NCBI GenBank assembly: GCA_964057225.1
Contig: OZ059897.1
Coordinates: 7,874,001 to 7,938,000, forward strand
Source of the DNA: Auanema rhodensis
Lineage: Eukaryota; Nematoda; Chromadorea; Rhabditida; Rhabditidae
DNA: 64,000 nucleotides
Direction of reading: 5' to 3'
The position numbers and the translations under genes are program-made. The notes under the pieces were generated by a model. That model was not told the DNA's origin, made no database searches, and was given only the letters and a program-made list of their open reading frames with translations. Positions 23,901 through 36,639 of the stretch are shown here, piece by piece; positions within the stretch are counted from its first letter, which is position 1; the number at the start of each line of letters is the position of its first letter.

Positions 23901-26900
23901 TACTTTTCTGATATTTTCAAATTGTGGACCCAATGACTTGTAGTTCGAACTTGATGTGCCAAGATATTAGGAGAGCGTCAGCCCGCGTGGCCTAATGGAT
24001 AAGGCGTCTGACTTCTAATCAGAAGATTGTCGGTTCGATCCCGGCCGTGGGCTTCATCTCTTTTTGCTTCAACACCTTTTGAATCTGGATAAAGTACTTT
24101 TCTGATATTTTCAAAGTCGGGACCCAATGACTTGTAGTTCGAACTTGATGTGCCAAGATATAACGAGAGCGTCAGCCCGTGTGACCTAATGGATAAGGCG
24201 TCTGACTTCTAATCAGAAGATTGTCGGTTCGATCCCGGCCGTGGGCTTCATCTCTTTTTGCTTCAACACCTTTTGAATCTGGATAAAGTACTTTTCTGAT
24301 ATTTTCAAACTCGGGACCCAATGACTTGTAGTTCGAACTTGATGTGCCAAGATATTAGGAGAGCGTCAGCCCGCGTGGCCTAATGGATAAGGCGTCTGAC
24401 TTCTAATCAGAAGATTGTCGGTTCGATCCCGGCCGTGGGCTTCATCTCTTTTTGCTTCAACACCTTTTGAATCTGGATAAAGTACATTTCTGATATTTTC
24501 AAATTGTGGACCCAATGACTTGTAGTTCGAACTTGATGTGCCAAGATATTAGGAGAGCGTCAGCCCGCGTGGCCTAATGGATAAGGCGTCTGACTTCTAA
24601 TCAGAAGATTGTCGGTTCGATCCCGGCCGTGGGCTTCATCTCTTTTTGCTTCAACACCTTTTGAATCTGGATAAAGTACATTTTTGATATTTTCAAACTC
24701 GGGACCCAATGACTTGTAGTTCGAACTTGATGTGCCAAGATATAAAGAGAGCGTCAGCCCGCGTGGCCTAATGGATAAGGCGTCTGACTTCTAATCAGAA
24801 GATTGTCGGTTCGATCCCGGCCGTGGGCTTCATCTCTTTTTGCTTCAACACCTTTTGAATCTGGATAAAGTACATTTTTGATATTTTCAAATTGTGGACC
24901 CAATGACTTGTAGTTCGAACTTGATGTGCCAAGATATAACGAGAGCGTCAGCCCGCGTGGCCTAATGGATAAGGCGTCTGACTTCTAATCAGAAGATTGT
25001 CGGTTCGATCCCGGCCGTGGGCTTCATCTCTTTTTGCTTCAACACCTTTTGAATCTGGATAAAGTACATTTTTGATATTTTCAAAGTGTGGACCCAATGA
25101 CTTGTAGTTCGAACTTGATGTGCCAAGATATAAAGAGAGCGTCAGCCCGCGTGGCCTAATGGATAAGGCGTCTGACTTCTAATCAGAAGATTGTCGGTTC
25201 GATCCCGGCCGTGGGCTTCATCTCTTTTTGCTTCAACACCTTTTGAATCTGGATAAAGTACATTTCTGATATTTTCAAATTGTGGACCCAATGACTTGTA
25301 GTTCGAACTTGATATGCCAAGATATTAGGAGAGCGTCAGCCCGCGTGGCCTAATGGATAAGGCGTCTGACTTCTAATCAGAAGATTGTCGGTTCGATCCC
25401 GGCCGTGGGCTTCATCTCTTTTTGCTTCAACACCTTTTGAATCTGGATAAAGTACATTTTTGATATTTTCAAACTCGGGACCCAATGACTTGTAGTTCGA
25501 ACTTGATGTGCCAAGATATAAAGAGAGCGTCAGCCCGCGTGGCCTAATGGATAAGGCGTCTGACTTCTAATCAGAAGATTGTCGGTTCGATCCCGGCCGT
25601 GGGCTTCATCTCTTTTTGCTTCAACACCTTTTGAATCTGGATAAAGTACATTTCTGATATTTTCAAAGTCGGGACCCAATGACTTGTAGTTCGAACTTGA
25701 TGTGCCAAGATATTAGGAGAGCGTCAGCCCGCGTGGCCTAATGGATAAGGCGTCTGACTTCTAATCAGAAGATTGTCGGTTCGATCCCGGCCGTGGGCTT
25801 CATCTCTTTTTGCTTCAACACCTTTTGAATCTGGATAAAGTACATTTCTGATATTTTCAAAGTGTGGACCCAATGACTTGTAGTTCGAACTTGATGTGCC
25901 AAGATATAACGAGAGCGTCAGCCCGCGTGGCCTAATGGATAAGGCGTCTGACTTCTAATCAGAAGATTGTCGGTTCGATCCCGGCCGTGGGCTTCATCTC
26001 TTTTTTCTTCAACACCTTTTGAATCTGGATAAAGTACATTTTTGATATTTTCAAAGTGTGGACCCAATGACTTGTAGTTCGAACTTGATATGCCAAGATA
26101 TAACGAGAGCGTCAGCCCGTGTGGCCTAATGGATAAGGCGTCTGACTTCTAATCAGAAGATTGTCGGTTCGATCCCGGCCGTGGGCTTCATCTCTTTTTG
26201 CTTCAACACCTTTTGAATCTGGATAAAGTACATTTCTGATATTTTCAAAGTGTGGACCCAATGACTTGTAGTTCGAACTTGATGTGCCAAGATATAACGA
26301 GAGCGTCAGCCCGCGTGGCCTAATGGATAAGGCGTCTGACTTCTAATCAGAAGATTGTCGGTTCGATCCCGGCCGTGGGCTTCATCTCTTTTTTCTTCAA
26401 CACCTTTTGAATCTGGATAAAGTACATTTCTGATATTTTCAAAGTCGGGACCCAATGACTTGTAGTTCGAACTTGATGTGCCAAGATATTAGGAGAGCGT
26501 CAGCCCGTGTGACCTAATGGATAAGGCGTCTGACTTCTAATCAGAAGATTGTCGGTTCGATCCCGGCCGTGGGCTTCATCTCTTTTTGCTTCAACACCTT
26601 TTGAATCTGGATAAAGTACATTTCTGATATTTTCAAAGTGTGGACCCAATGACTTGTAGTTCGAACTTGATGTGCCAAGATATTAGGAGAGCGTCAGCCC
26701 GCGTGGCCTAATGGATAAGGCGTCTGACTTCTAATCAGAAGATTGTCGGTTCGATCCCGGCCGTGGGCTTCATCTCTTTTTGCTTCAACACCTTTTGAAT
26801 CTGGATAAAGTACATTTCTGATATTTTCAAAGTGTGGACCCAATGACTTGTAGTTCGAACTTGATGTGCCAAGATATTAGGAGAGCGTCAGCCCGCGTGG

Positions 26901-29900
26901 CCTAATGGATAAGGCGTCTGACTTCTAATCAGAAGATTGTCGGTTCGATCCCGGCCGTGGGCTTCATCTCTTTTTGCTTCAACACCTTTTGAATCTGGAT
27001 AAAGTACATTTCTGATATTTTCAAAGTGTGGACCCAATGACTTGTAGTTCGAACTTGATGTGCCAAGATATAAAGAGAGCGTCAGCCCGCGTGGCCTAAT
27101 GGATAAGGCGTCTGACTTCTAATCAGAAGATTGTCGGTTCGATCCCGGCCGTGGGCTTCATCTCTTTTTGCTTCAACACCTTTTGAATCTGGATAAAGTA
27201 CATTTCTGATATTTTCAAATTGTGGACCCAATGACTTGTAGTTCGAACTTGATGTGCCAAGATATAACGAGAGCGTCAGCCCGTGTGACCTAATGGATAA
27301 GGCGTCTGACTTCTAATCAGAAGATTGTCGGTTCGATCCCGGCCGTGGGCTTCATCTCTTTTTGCTTCAACACCTTTTGAATCTGGATAAAGTACTTTTC
27401 TGATATTTTCAAACTCGGGACCCAATGACTTGTAGTTCGAACTTGATGTGCCAAGATATTAGGAGAGCGTCAGCCCGCGTGGCCTAATGGATAAGGCGTC
27501 TGACTTCTAATCAGAAGATTGTCGGTTCGATCCCGGCCGTGGGCTTCATCTCTTTTTGCTTCAACACCTTTTGAATCTGGATAAAGTACATTTCTGATAT
27601 TTTCAAAGTCGGGACCCAATGACTTGTAGTTCGAACTTGATGTGCCAAGATATAACGAGAGCGTCAGCCCGCGTGGCCTAATGGATAAGGCGTCTGACTT
27701 CTAATCAGAAGATTGTCGGTTCGATCCCGGCCGTGGGCTTCATCTCTTTTTGCTTCAACACCTTTTGAATCTGGATAAAGTACATTTCTGATATTTTCAA
27801 AGTGTGGACCCAATGACTTGTAGTTCGAACTTGATGTGCCAAGATATAACGAGAGCGTCAGCCCGCGTGGCCTAATGGATAAGGCGTCTGACTTCTAATC
27901 AGAAGATTGTCGGTTCGATCCCGGCCGTGGGCTTCATCTCTTTTTGCTTCAACACCTTTTGAATCTGGATAAAGTACATTTCTGATATTTTCAAAGTGTG
28001 GACCCAATGACTTGTAGTTCGAACTTGATGTGCCAAGATATAACGAGAGCGTCAGCCCGCGTGGCCTAATGGATAAGGCGTCTGACTTCTAATCAGAAGA
28101 TTGTCGGTTCGATCCCGGCCGTGGGCTTCATCTCTTTTTGCTTCAACACCTTTTGAATCTGGATAAAGTACATTTCTGATATTTTCAAAGTGTGGACCCA
28201 ATGACTTGTAGTTCGAACTTGATGTGCCAAGATATAACGAGAGCGTCAGCCCGCGTGGCCTAATGGATAAGGCGTCTGACTTCTAATCAGAAGATTGTCG
28301 GTTCGATCCCGGCCGTGGGCTTCATCTCTTTTTGCTTCAACACCTTTTGAATCTGGATAAAGTACATTTCTGATATTTTCAAAGTGTGGACCCAATGACT
28401 TGTAGTTCGAACTTGATGTGCCAAGATATAACGTGAGCGTCAGCCCGCGGGGCCTAATGGATAAGGCGTCTGACTTCTAATCAGAAGATTGTCGGTTCGA
28501 TCCCGGCCGTGGGCTTCATCTCTTTTTGCTTCAACACCTTTTGAATCTGGATAAAGTACATTTTTGATATTTTCAAATTGTGGACCCAATGACTTGTAGT
28601 TCGAACTTGATGTGCCAAGATATTAGGAGAGCGTCAGCCCGCGTGGCCTAATGGATAAGGCGTCTGACTTCTAATCAGAAGATTGTCGGTTCGATCCCGG
28701 CCGTGGGCTTCATCTCTTTTTGCTTCAACACCTTTTGAATCTGGATAAAGTACATTTTTGATATTTTCAAACTCGGGACCCAATGACTTGTAGTTCGAAC
28801 TTGATGTGCCAAGATATAAAGAGAGCGTCAGCCCGCGTGGCCTAATGGATAAGGCGTCTGACTTCTAATCAGAAGATTGTCGGTTCGATCCCGGCCGTGG
28901 GCTTCATCTCTTTTTGCTTCAACACCTTTTGAATCTGGATAAAGTACATTTTTGATATTTTCAAAGTCGGGACCCAATGACTTGTAGTTCGAACTTGATG
29001 TGCCAAGATATAAAGAGAGCGTCAGCCCGCGTGGCCTAATGGATAAGGCGTCTGACTTCTAATCAGAAGATTGTCGGTTCGATCCCGGCCGTGGGCTTCA
29101 TCTCTTTTTGCTTCAACACCTTTTGAATCTGGATAAAGTACATTTTTGATATTTTCAAATTGTGGACCCAATGACTTGTAGTTCGAACTTGATGTGCCAA
29201 GATATAACGAGAGCGTCAGCCCGCGTGGCCTAATGGATAAGGCGTCTGACTTCTAATCAGAAGATTGTCGGTTCGATCCCGGCCGTGGGCTTCATCTCTT
29301 TTTGCTTCAACACCTTTTGAATCTGGATAAAGTACATTTTTGATATTTTCAAAGTGTGGACCCAATGACTTGTAGTTCGAACTTGATGTGCCAAGATATA
29401 AAGAGAGCGTCAGCCCGCGTGGCCTAATGGATAAGGCGTCTGACTTCTAATCAGAAGATTGTCGGTTCGATCCCGGCCGTGGGCTTCATCTCTTTTTGCT
29501 TCAACACCTTTTGAATCTGGATAAAGTACATTTCTGATATTTTCAAATTGTGGACCCAATGACTTGTAGTTCGAACTTGATATGCCAAGATATTAGGAGA
29601 GCGTCAGCCCGCGTGGCCTAATGGATAAGGCGTCTGACTTCTAATCAGAAGATTGTCGGTTCGATCCCGGCCGTGGGCTTCATCTCTTTTTGCTTCAACA
29701 CCTTTTGAATCTGGATAAAGTACATTTTTGATATTTTCAAACTCGGGACCCAATGACTTGTAGTTCGAACTTGATGTGCCAAGATATAAAGAGAGCGTCA
29801 GCCCGCGTGGCCTAATGGATAAGGCGTCTGACTTCTAATCAGAAGATTGTCGGTTCGATCCCGGCCGTGGGCTTCATCTCTTTTTGCTTCAACACCTTTT

Positions 29901-31740
29901 GAATCTGGATAAAGTACATTTCTGATATTTTCAAAGTCGGGACCCAATGACTTGTAGTTCGAACTTGATGTGCCAAGATATTAGGAGAGCGTCAGCCCGC
30001 GTGGCCTAATGGATAAGGCGTCTGACTTCTAATCAGAAGATTGTCGGTTCGATCCCGGCCGTGGGCTTCATCTCTTTTTGCTTCAACACCTTTTGAATCT
30101 GGATAAAGTACATTTCTGATATTTTCAAAGTGTGGACCCAATGACTTGTAGTTCGAACTTGATGTGCCAAGATATAACGAGAGCGTCAGCCCGCGTGGCC
30201 TAATGGATAAGGCGTCTGACTTCTAATCAGAAGATTGTCGGTTCGATCCCGGCCGTGGGCTTCATCTCTTTTTTCTTCAACACCTTTTGAATCTGGATAA
30301 AGTACATTTTTGATATTTTCAAAGTGTGGACCCAATGACTTGTAGTTCGAACTTGATATGCCAAGATATAACGAGAGCGTCAGCCCGTGTGGCCTAATGG
30401 ATAAGGCGTCTGACTTCTAATCAGAAGATTGTCGGTTCGATCCCGGCCGTGGGCTTCATCTCTTTTTGCTTCAACACCTTTTGAATCTGGATAAAGTACA
30501 TTTCTGATATTTTCAAAGTGTGGACCCAATGACTTGTAGTTCGAACTTGATGTGCCAAGATATAACGAGAGCGTCAGCCCGCGTGGCCTAATGGATAAGG
30601 CGTCTGACTTCTAATCAGAAGATTGTCGGTTCGATCCCGGCCGTGGGCTTCATCTCTTTTTTCTTCAACACCTTTTGAATCTGGATAAAGTACATTTCTG
30701 ATATTTTCAAAGTCGGGACCCAATGACTTGTAGTTCGAACTTGATGTGCCAAGATATTAGGAGAGCGTCAGCCCGTGTGACCTAATGGATAAGGCGTCTG
30801 ACTTCTAATCAGAAGATTGTCGGTTCGATCCCGGCCGTGGGTTTCATCTCTTTTTGCTTCAACACCTTTTGAATCTGGATAAAGTACATTTCTGATATTT
30901 TCAAAGTGTGGACCCAATGACTTGTAGTTCGAACTTGATGTGCCAAGATATTAGGAGAGCGTCAGCCCGCGTGGCCTAATGGATAAGGCGTCTGACTTCT
31001 AATCAGAAGATTGTCGGTTCGATCCCGGCCGTGGGCTTCATCTCTTTTTGCTTCAACACCTTTTGAATCTGGATAAAGTACATTTCTGATATTTTCAAAG
31101 TGTGGACCCAATGACTTGTAGTTCGAACTTGATGTGCCAAGATATTAGGAGAGCGTCAGCCCGCGTGGCCTAATGGATAAGGCGTCTGACTTCTAATCAG
31201 AAGATTGTCGGTTCGATCCCGGCCGTGGGCTTCATCTCTTTTTGCTTCAACACCTTTTGAATCTGGATAAAGTACATTTCTGATATTTTCAAAGTGTGGA
31301 CCCAATGACTTGTAGTTCGAACTTGATGTGCCAAGATATAAAGAGAGCGTCAGCCCGCGTGGCCTAATGGATAAGGCGTCTGACTTCTAATCAGAAGATT
31401 GTCGGTTCGATCCCGGCCGTGGGCTTCATCTCTTTTTGCTTCAACACCTTTTGAATCTGGATAAAGTACATTTCTGATATTTTCAAATTGTGGACCCAAT
31501 GACTTGTAGTTCGAACTTGATGTGCCAAGATATAACGAGAGCGTCAGCCCGTGTGACCTAATGGATAAGGCGTCTGACTTCTAATCAGAAGATTGTCGGT
31601 TCGATCCCGGCCGTGGGCTTCATCTCTTTTTGCTTCAACACCTTTTGAATCTGGATAAAGTACTTTTCTGATATTTTCAAACTCGGGACCCAATGACTTG
31701 TAGTTCGAACTTGATGTGCCAAGATATTAGGAGAGCGTCA

Positions 31741-31813
31741 GCCCGCGTGGCCTAATGGATAAGGCGTCTGACTTCTAATCAGAAGATTGTCGGTTCGATC
31801 CCGGCCGTGGGCT
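31741..31813 (+). tRNA. tRNA-Arg(TCT), last copy before the retroelement
   Basis: Reference-like copy. Its terminator follows normally and the retroelement begins 71 bp after its 3' end, in the spacer, so the gene is intact. Confidence 0.93.
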
Positions 31814-31878
31814 TCATCTCTTTTTGCTTCAACACCTTTTGAATCTGGATAAAGTACATTTCTGATATTTTCAAAGTC

Positions 31879-31884
31879 GGGACC
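31879..31884 (+). repeat. Target-site duplication, left copy
   Basis: GGGACC next to the LTR, matching 43954-43959. With both copies counted once, the split spacer returns to exactly 194 bp. The LTR can be extended one base at either end, so the true duplication is 4, 5 or 6 bp. Confidence 0.85.
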
Positions 31885-32248
31885 GTTCCATTATGCTCCT
31901 ACGTATATTGAACAGACCATTGTAGTCTGCTCAACTACGCGTATAGTATTCCATAAGTGTAGCGGTATGGAAACAGAGCATAAGGATTACATAAGATAAG
32001 GAAATATATAGGTTTATTATACACAATACAATATCATTACAATACATTAACACAAGGATAAAGTAAACTACATTTACAAGACAAAGACTAATATATAAGA
32101 TTAACTAAGTTAGATGCAAACCGTCCATGGGCTTGCAAAGGGGCGAACTCCCGAATAGGGGCATGAGGGAAGGCGGTGCCATTCCTCATTCCTCTAGTCG
32201 GTCTGGCTCTAACCCTGCAGTTACATATATAGAGTCTCCGAATGGAAC
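31885..32248 (-). repeat. 3' LTR (left copy)
   Basis: 364 bp, bounded by the inverted ends GTTCCATT and AATGGAAC, and identical by eye to 43590-43953. Ends are GT...AC (or CG-type if extended one base), not the common TG...CA. On the element strand it carries a TATATAT motif ~20 bp from its start, a second TATATA ~150 bp in, and AATAAA near position 231. Confidence 0.93.
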
Positions 32249-32953
32249 GTGCCCTTTTTCAAAGATTGTCGCGACCTCGCGATATTTTAAACAAAAATTT
32301 GGGCTTATATGTAACTGAGTTTTAGAGTTCAATTGTTTTAGCTTCACAATAACTATAGTATGATAGAGTTTTAGTTAGTATACAAACAAAATTACAATAA
32401 TTTATAAGAAGGGTTCAATATAATATGAAGGGACGATGAATTAGAATATTATTAATTTCATAAATTAATTATCTTAATATTCAAGCATTTCCTAATAGAG
32501 ATTGTAGAATAAAGGGGCTAGTAATGAATGGGAATATGTTATTATTTTGACTAATGGTCTCAAGAAGTACTCATTTCTAAATTGAACCGAGATTATGATT
32601 TAATAATGTGTCTCCATATGTCTCCCAGAGTGAATCCTTGATTACTAATGGAGACTACCACTTAAGATGAAATTGTGGTTGATACGCCTACCAGTGTTCA
32701 TCTCATCTTATTTGGAGAGGCACATGGAGCTCGGATGGTTGTCAAAATGTCCTCTAGTCCGCATAGGATTACGGTAACTTGGAACCATTAGTCATAACAT
32801 CTCCTCGTTTAGAATTTGCCTTATTTTTCCTTTCTCAATCTCTATTAAATGCTATTTTTATTTTGAATGTTATTTAGCATTAATTTTTTTTTTTTTTTTT
32901 AATTCATCGTTATTTTGTTACAATAATTTAAATAACGTAGCATTATCTTGTTG
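32249..32953 (-). other. 3' untranslated part of the retroelement
   Basis: 705 bp between the polyprotein stop and the 3' LTR. It has an A17 run (element strand) at 32884-32900, AT-rich sequence, and the polypurine tract at the end. No coding frame. A 63-codon plus-strand frame at 32127 starts in the LTR and is not supported. Confidence 0.6.
32252..32260 (-). other. Polypurine tract
   Basis: GAAAAAGGG on the element strand, three bases before the 3' LTR. This is the expected place for plus-strand priming, although the tract is short. Confidence 0.65.
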
Positions 32954-35900
32954 TTATTCTTCTTCATTCCTCGGAAGCCATATTTCGTCTTCATTTTCAT
33001 CTTCTGGCTCTGTATCTATGCTATCCTTGTTGTTCCTGTTGATCACTTCTATTATTTCGATGTCGCTATCTTCTTCTGCTTGACTTTCTCGAAACCTTGC
33101 GCGAGTGTTGTAAGAGATGTTTTGTGAAGCAGGAGAGAAGATTTTCAAGTTATCTTTGTGGATATCTTGTAGTTTTCCTGATGAATTTCTGATTTGAACT
33201 TTTGATCCTTCTACGTTGATGACTTCGCATGGTCCATCATAGCTTTTCCGAAGCTTTTGGCCGATTTGGTGTGATTTTATAGTCGTCATCACCATGTCGC
33301 CCGGTTGAATGTCTCTATGGTGTGCTCTTTGCGTTCTATCTTTCTTCTTTTTCGCATTTTCTTGATTTTTAGCTATGCGGTTCTTTATTATTTCGTCTCT
33401 CTTGTCCATATCTGGTCTTCTTTGGAGTAATTCTTCAGAAATTTCTTGAATTTTGGTGATCGTTTCTGGTAATTCAGCGTCCATTGACATTCTGCATTCT
33501 TTACCGAATAATGCAATGTATGGCGCAATCCCTGTAGTCGCGTGCTGAATATTGTTAATAGCAAAAGTGATTTTTGGTAATACAGTATCCCAGTCACTAA
33601 GGTCCTCTTTTAAGTAGTGGGTTAATCCTTCTTCGAGGGTTCGGTGAAGTCTTTCCACTTGTCCATTTGAGTTCTTTTGGTGTGGTAGTGTTGGTTCATG
33701 TTTGATTCCAAGTTTAGTACACATTTCTTCGAACTTTTTAGATACAAAGTTTGAACCTCTATCGGTGATCAAGCGATGGGGTGGTCCAAAAATGTAAACG
33801 AAATGTCTTAGAAATCGATCAATTGTGATTTCCGTTGTTATTTGTGGTACAGCAATTGTTGTTGACCATTTTGTAAATGCGTCTTGCATGGTAATGACGT
33901 AGGTACAGTTTCTTTTTGAAGGGGGAAATGGTCCCATTACGTCCATGTGGACTCGTTCAAATGGCTTGCTTGGTATCTCAAAATGACCTATTGGTTGTAC
34001 CGTCATGGAATGTGGATCTTTTTTTCTTTGAGCACATTTAATGCAGTTCTTGATGAATATAGTAATGTCGTTCTGCATATTTGTCCAATAGAATCTTCTT
34101 AGAATTGCTTCTTTTGTTTTAATAATTCCTTGATGTGCTGCAATTGTAGGATCCTCATGAAAAACTTTGATTATTTCCTCAATTATGGGGTGTTCTTGTG
34201 GTATTACGATAGCGGGTTGTGGCTTTTTGTCTGTTGGTTTTGTATAGAGCAAGTCATTTATGACACAATATCTGTCATTAGCTGTCATGTTCTTTTGTGC
34301 TCTATATTCAATCTCCGCTATCGTCCGTTTAATCCAAGGGGTGCTTAGTTGAATTTCCTTTATTGTTGGTGTATTTATGGCGTTAATGTGAATTTCTTCC
34401 ATTTTCTTCTTCTTTGTTTCCGGCTTAGCATCGTTAGCTTCTTCACCTATATATCGAGATAGAGCATCGCATACTTTATTTAATTGGCCTGCGCGATATT
34501 TTATTTCAATATCATATTCTTGGATGACCAGCTGGAACTTCGCAAGACGACCAAATAAGTCTCTGCGTGTCATTAAGCTGGTAAGAGGTCGATGGTCCGT
34601 AATACATATAGTATGAGTTCCAAGAATGTATGTACGGAATTGATTTAATGCATATACAAGGCCTAATGCTTCTATCTCGATTGGTGCGTAGTTACGTTCG
34701 GCTTTAACTAGTTTTCTGCTTGCAAATGCGATAGGGTGTAGATTTTTCAGAGGTTGTTTTGGATCTTCCGGTTGTAATAATACAGCACCTATGGCGATGT
34801 TACTACCGTCGCTTTCAACTATAAACAAGCGGTCCGATTTAGGTGGGCTTAAAACGGGTGCCTGTATTAAACTTCTTTTAAGGAGGTCTAAAGCTTCTTG
34901 ATGTTTGTTTTCCCATTTGAATTCAGTATCTGCCTTTGTCAGATCGTATAAAGGGCTTGCGATACGTGCAAAATCTTTCATGAATTTGCGAAAGAATCCA
35001 ACCATTCCCAAGAATGCTCGTACACCTGTTGCATTCTTTGGTGCCGGATAATCTTGTATGGCGGCGACTTTTTGAGGGTCAGGTTTTATACCTTGACGTC
35101 CTACAATAAGTCCTAGAAATTTCACTTCTGGTTGAGCAAAAGCGCATTTCTTAAGCTTTATCTTCATTCCCAATTCTTCTACTGCTTGCAGTAAATCATC
35201 GATATCTTTGAGATGTTGTTCTCTTGTATCAGATATAACTAATAGATCGTCCAAATAAACAAATAGTTTACAAGAACATTTACTTTGCAAATACCTTACT
35301 GCTGTTTGAAAGGTATGAGGGGCTCCACAAAGGCCCATCGGCATCCGTTTGTACTGGTATGTGCCGGATGTGGTCGTAAATGCTGTTAGTGGTCGATCTG
35401 ATTTTCTCAAGGATATTTGAAAAAATCCTGACACTAAATCGAAGTTTGAGAAAAATTGGGCGCCTGCTGCCAAATCAACTATGTCAGAAATGCTTGGAAT
35501 GACATAAGTTTGCTTGCGTGTGACATTATTTAAAGCTCGAAAATCTGTCACAAACCTATACGTGTCATCTTTCTTCTTAACTAGTACTACAGGGCTATTA
35601 AATAGAGATGTAGAAGGCTCTATTATGCCTTGCTCAAGCATTTCTTTGACTTGTTTTTCAATTTCTTCCTGTTTTCCTAAGGGAATACGTGTTATTCTCG
35701 GCTTTGGCATATCCATATCTGTTCTCAATGGTATGGTATGCTCTATAGGACCTTTAAATAAGCCTATTTTCCTGTCCTCGTTAAGAAATGCCTCACGATG
35801 GCTTTCAATTATTTTTGTAAGCTCATGTTTTTCTTCTTTCGTGAGATCAGCATTCTCTAGATCAAGATCTTTTATGAAGTCTCTTGGAAAATATGGTAGT

Positions 35901-36639
35901 TTACTCTCCCAATCGGCCTCTGGCGGAACATATGGTAGAATTGGCTTATGCTTAAAGGGTTCACAAGCCGGAATTTCTCCAATTATTGCCTGTCCGATGA
36001 CTGAATTAGCTTCCATAGCTATTGTTTCATCGGTATTGTTACGGAACATAACATATACTCCACTGGTATCACGAAACGCAGTTGGATATAATGATTTTAA
36101 TGCGCTTCCACTATCCCCTAAGACAACCACTTCGTTAGATTCTAGTGGTTTATCTGTCTTTATTGGGATAGGTGCCTCTTCATCAGGCTTTAATGTTTTT
36201 GTTCTTAAATTAATGATATTCACAGTTATCTCCGTATGCTTAATAGATTCGTTTCCTATTAATGGGATGGCATTGTTTCCAATCTCCAACCTCTTCTTGG
36301 ATGGTTTAAGGCTGACGTCGATGTTTTCGCTGTCAAGCGCTTTCATGAAATCTAGTCCAATTAAAGCGGGAGCAGGACAGTCATGATCGTTTGAGACCAA
36401 AAAGGTGTGTTCGATCTCGTAACCGGCAATTTCAATTACAAGATTTATCTTTCCATAAAATGTGAAAGTGGACTTGTTGGCTGCCATCGCTACTAAATGT
36501 CTCTTCTTGACATTTTCGGCCATGTTCAGATATTTGAGGGTGGAGAGCCTAACATATGACACTGATGAGCCTGAATCCCATAAAGCTAAAATCAGTTTAT
36601 CTTCAACTGATATATATATTAATGGTAACTTTGTTTCCG
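32954..36639 (-). other. Pol region of the polyprotein (residues 1674-2901): PR, RT, RNase H, IN
   Basis: The protease (DSG at 1695, second motif ALIGLD) matures the polyprotein. Reverse transcriptase (VTDFRALN, then YLDD) and RNase H copy the genome. Integrase has a His/Cys finger and the D,D,35,E triad. All catalytic residues listed are present, so the enzymes look intact. About 130 residues after the integrase core form a basic then acidic tail. Confidence 0.92.

Larger units (their letters stand above)
1..31884 (+). repeat. Left tandem array: 164 units of 194 bp, each with a tRNA-Arg(TCT) gene
   Basis: Direct reading shows the same unit repeated head to tail. Each has a 73-nt tRNA-Arg, a 7-nt tail, a T5 or T6 run and a spacer of about 110 bp ending just before the next tRNA. 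tRNA starts follow 119+194k, k=0 to 163 (119, 313, 507, 701 ... 31547, 31741). The span from first to last start is exactly 163 periods, so no net indel has been fixed over 31.6 kb. Differences are substitutions at a few recurrent sites: ACGAG, AAGAG or TTAGG before the tRNA, GTGTGG, GTATGG, GTCGGG, CTCGGG or TTGTGG in mid-spacer, and T5 versus T6. The first ~13 kb is the most variable. Such length uniformity implies unequal exchange or gene conversion. The array may be a functional tRNA cluster or a tRNA-derived satellite; sequence alone does not decide. Confidence 0.97.

Noticed and set aside
1..31884. CRISPR array
   Set aside because: Repeats are regular, but both the repeat and the spacer are conserved between units, and the unit is a tRNA gene with Pol III signals. 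CRISPR spacers would be unique.
32127..32318. 63-residue plus-strand frame across the LTR border
   Set aside because: Starts in the LTR, ends in the 3' untranslated part, and has no supporting signal.
35514..36386. 290-residue plus-strand frame opposite protease and reverse transcriptase
   Set aside because: It lies wholly antisense to the intact Pol frame, with a composition expected from the reverse strand. It has no independent start context or polyadenylation signal; treated as a shadow.
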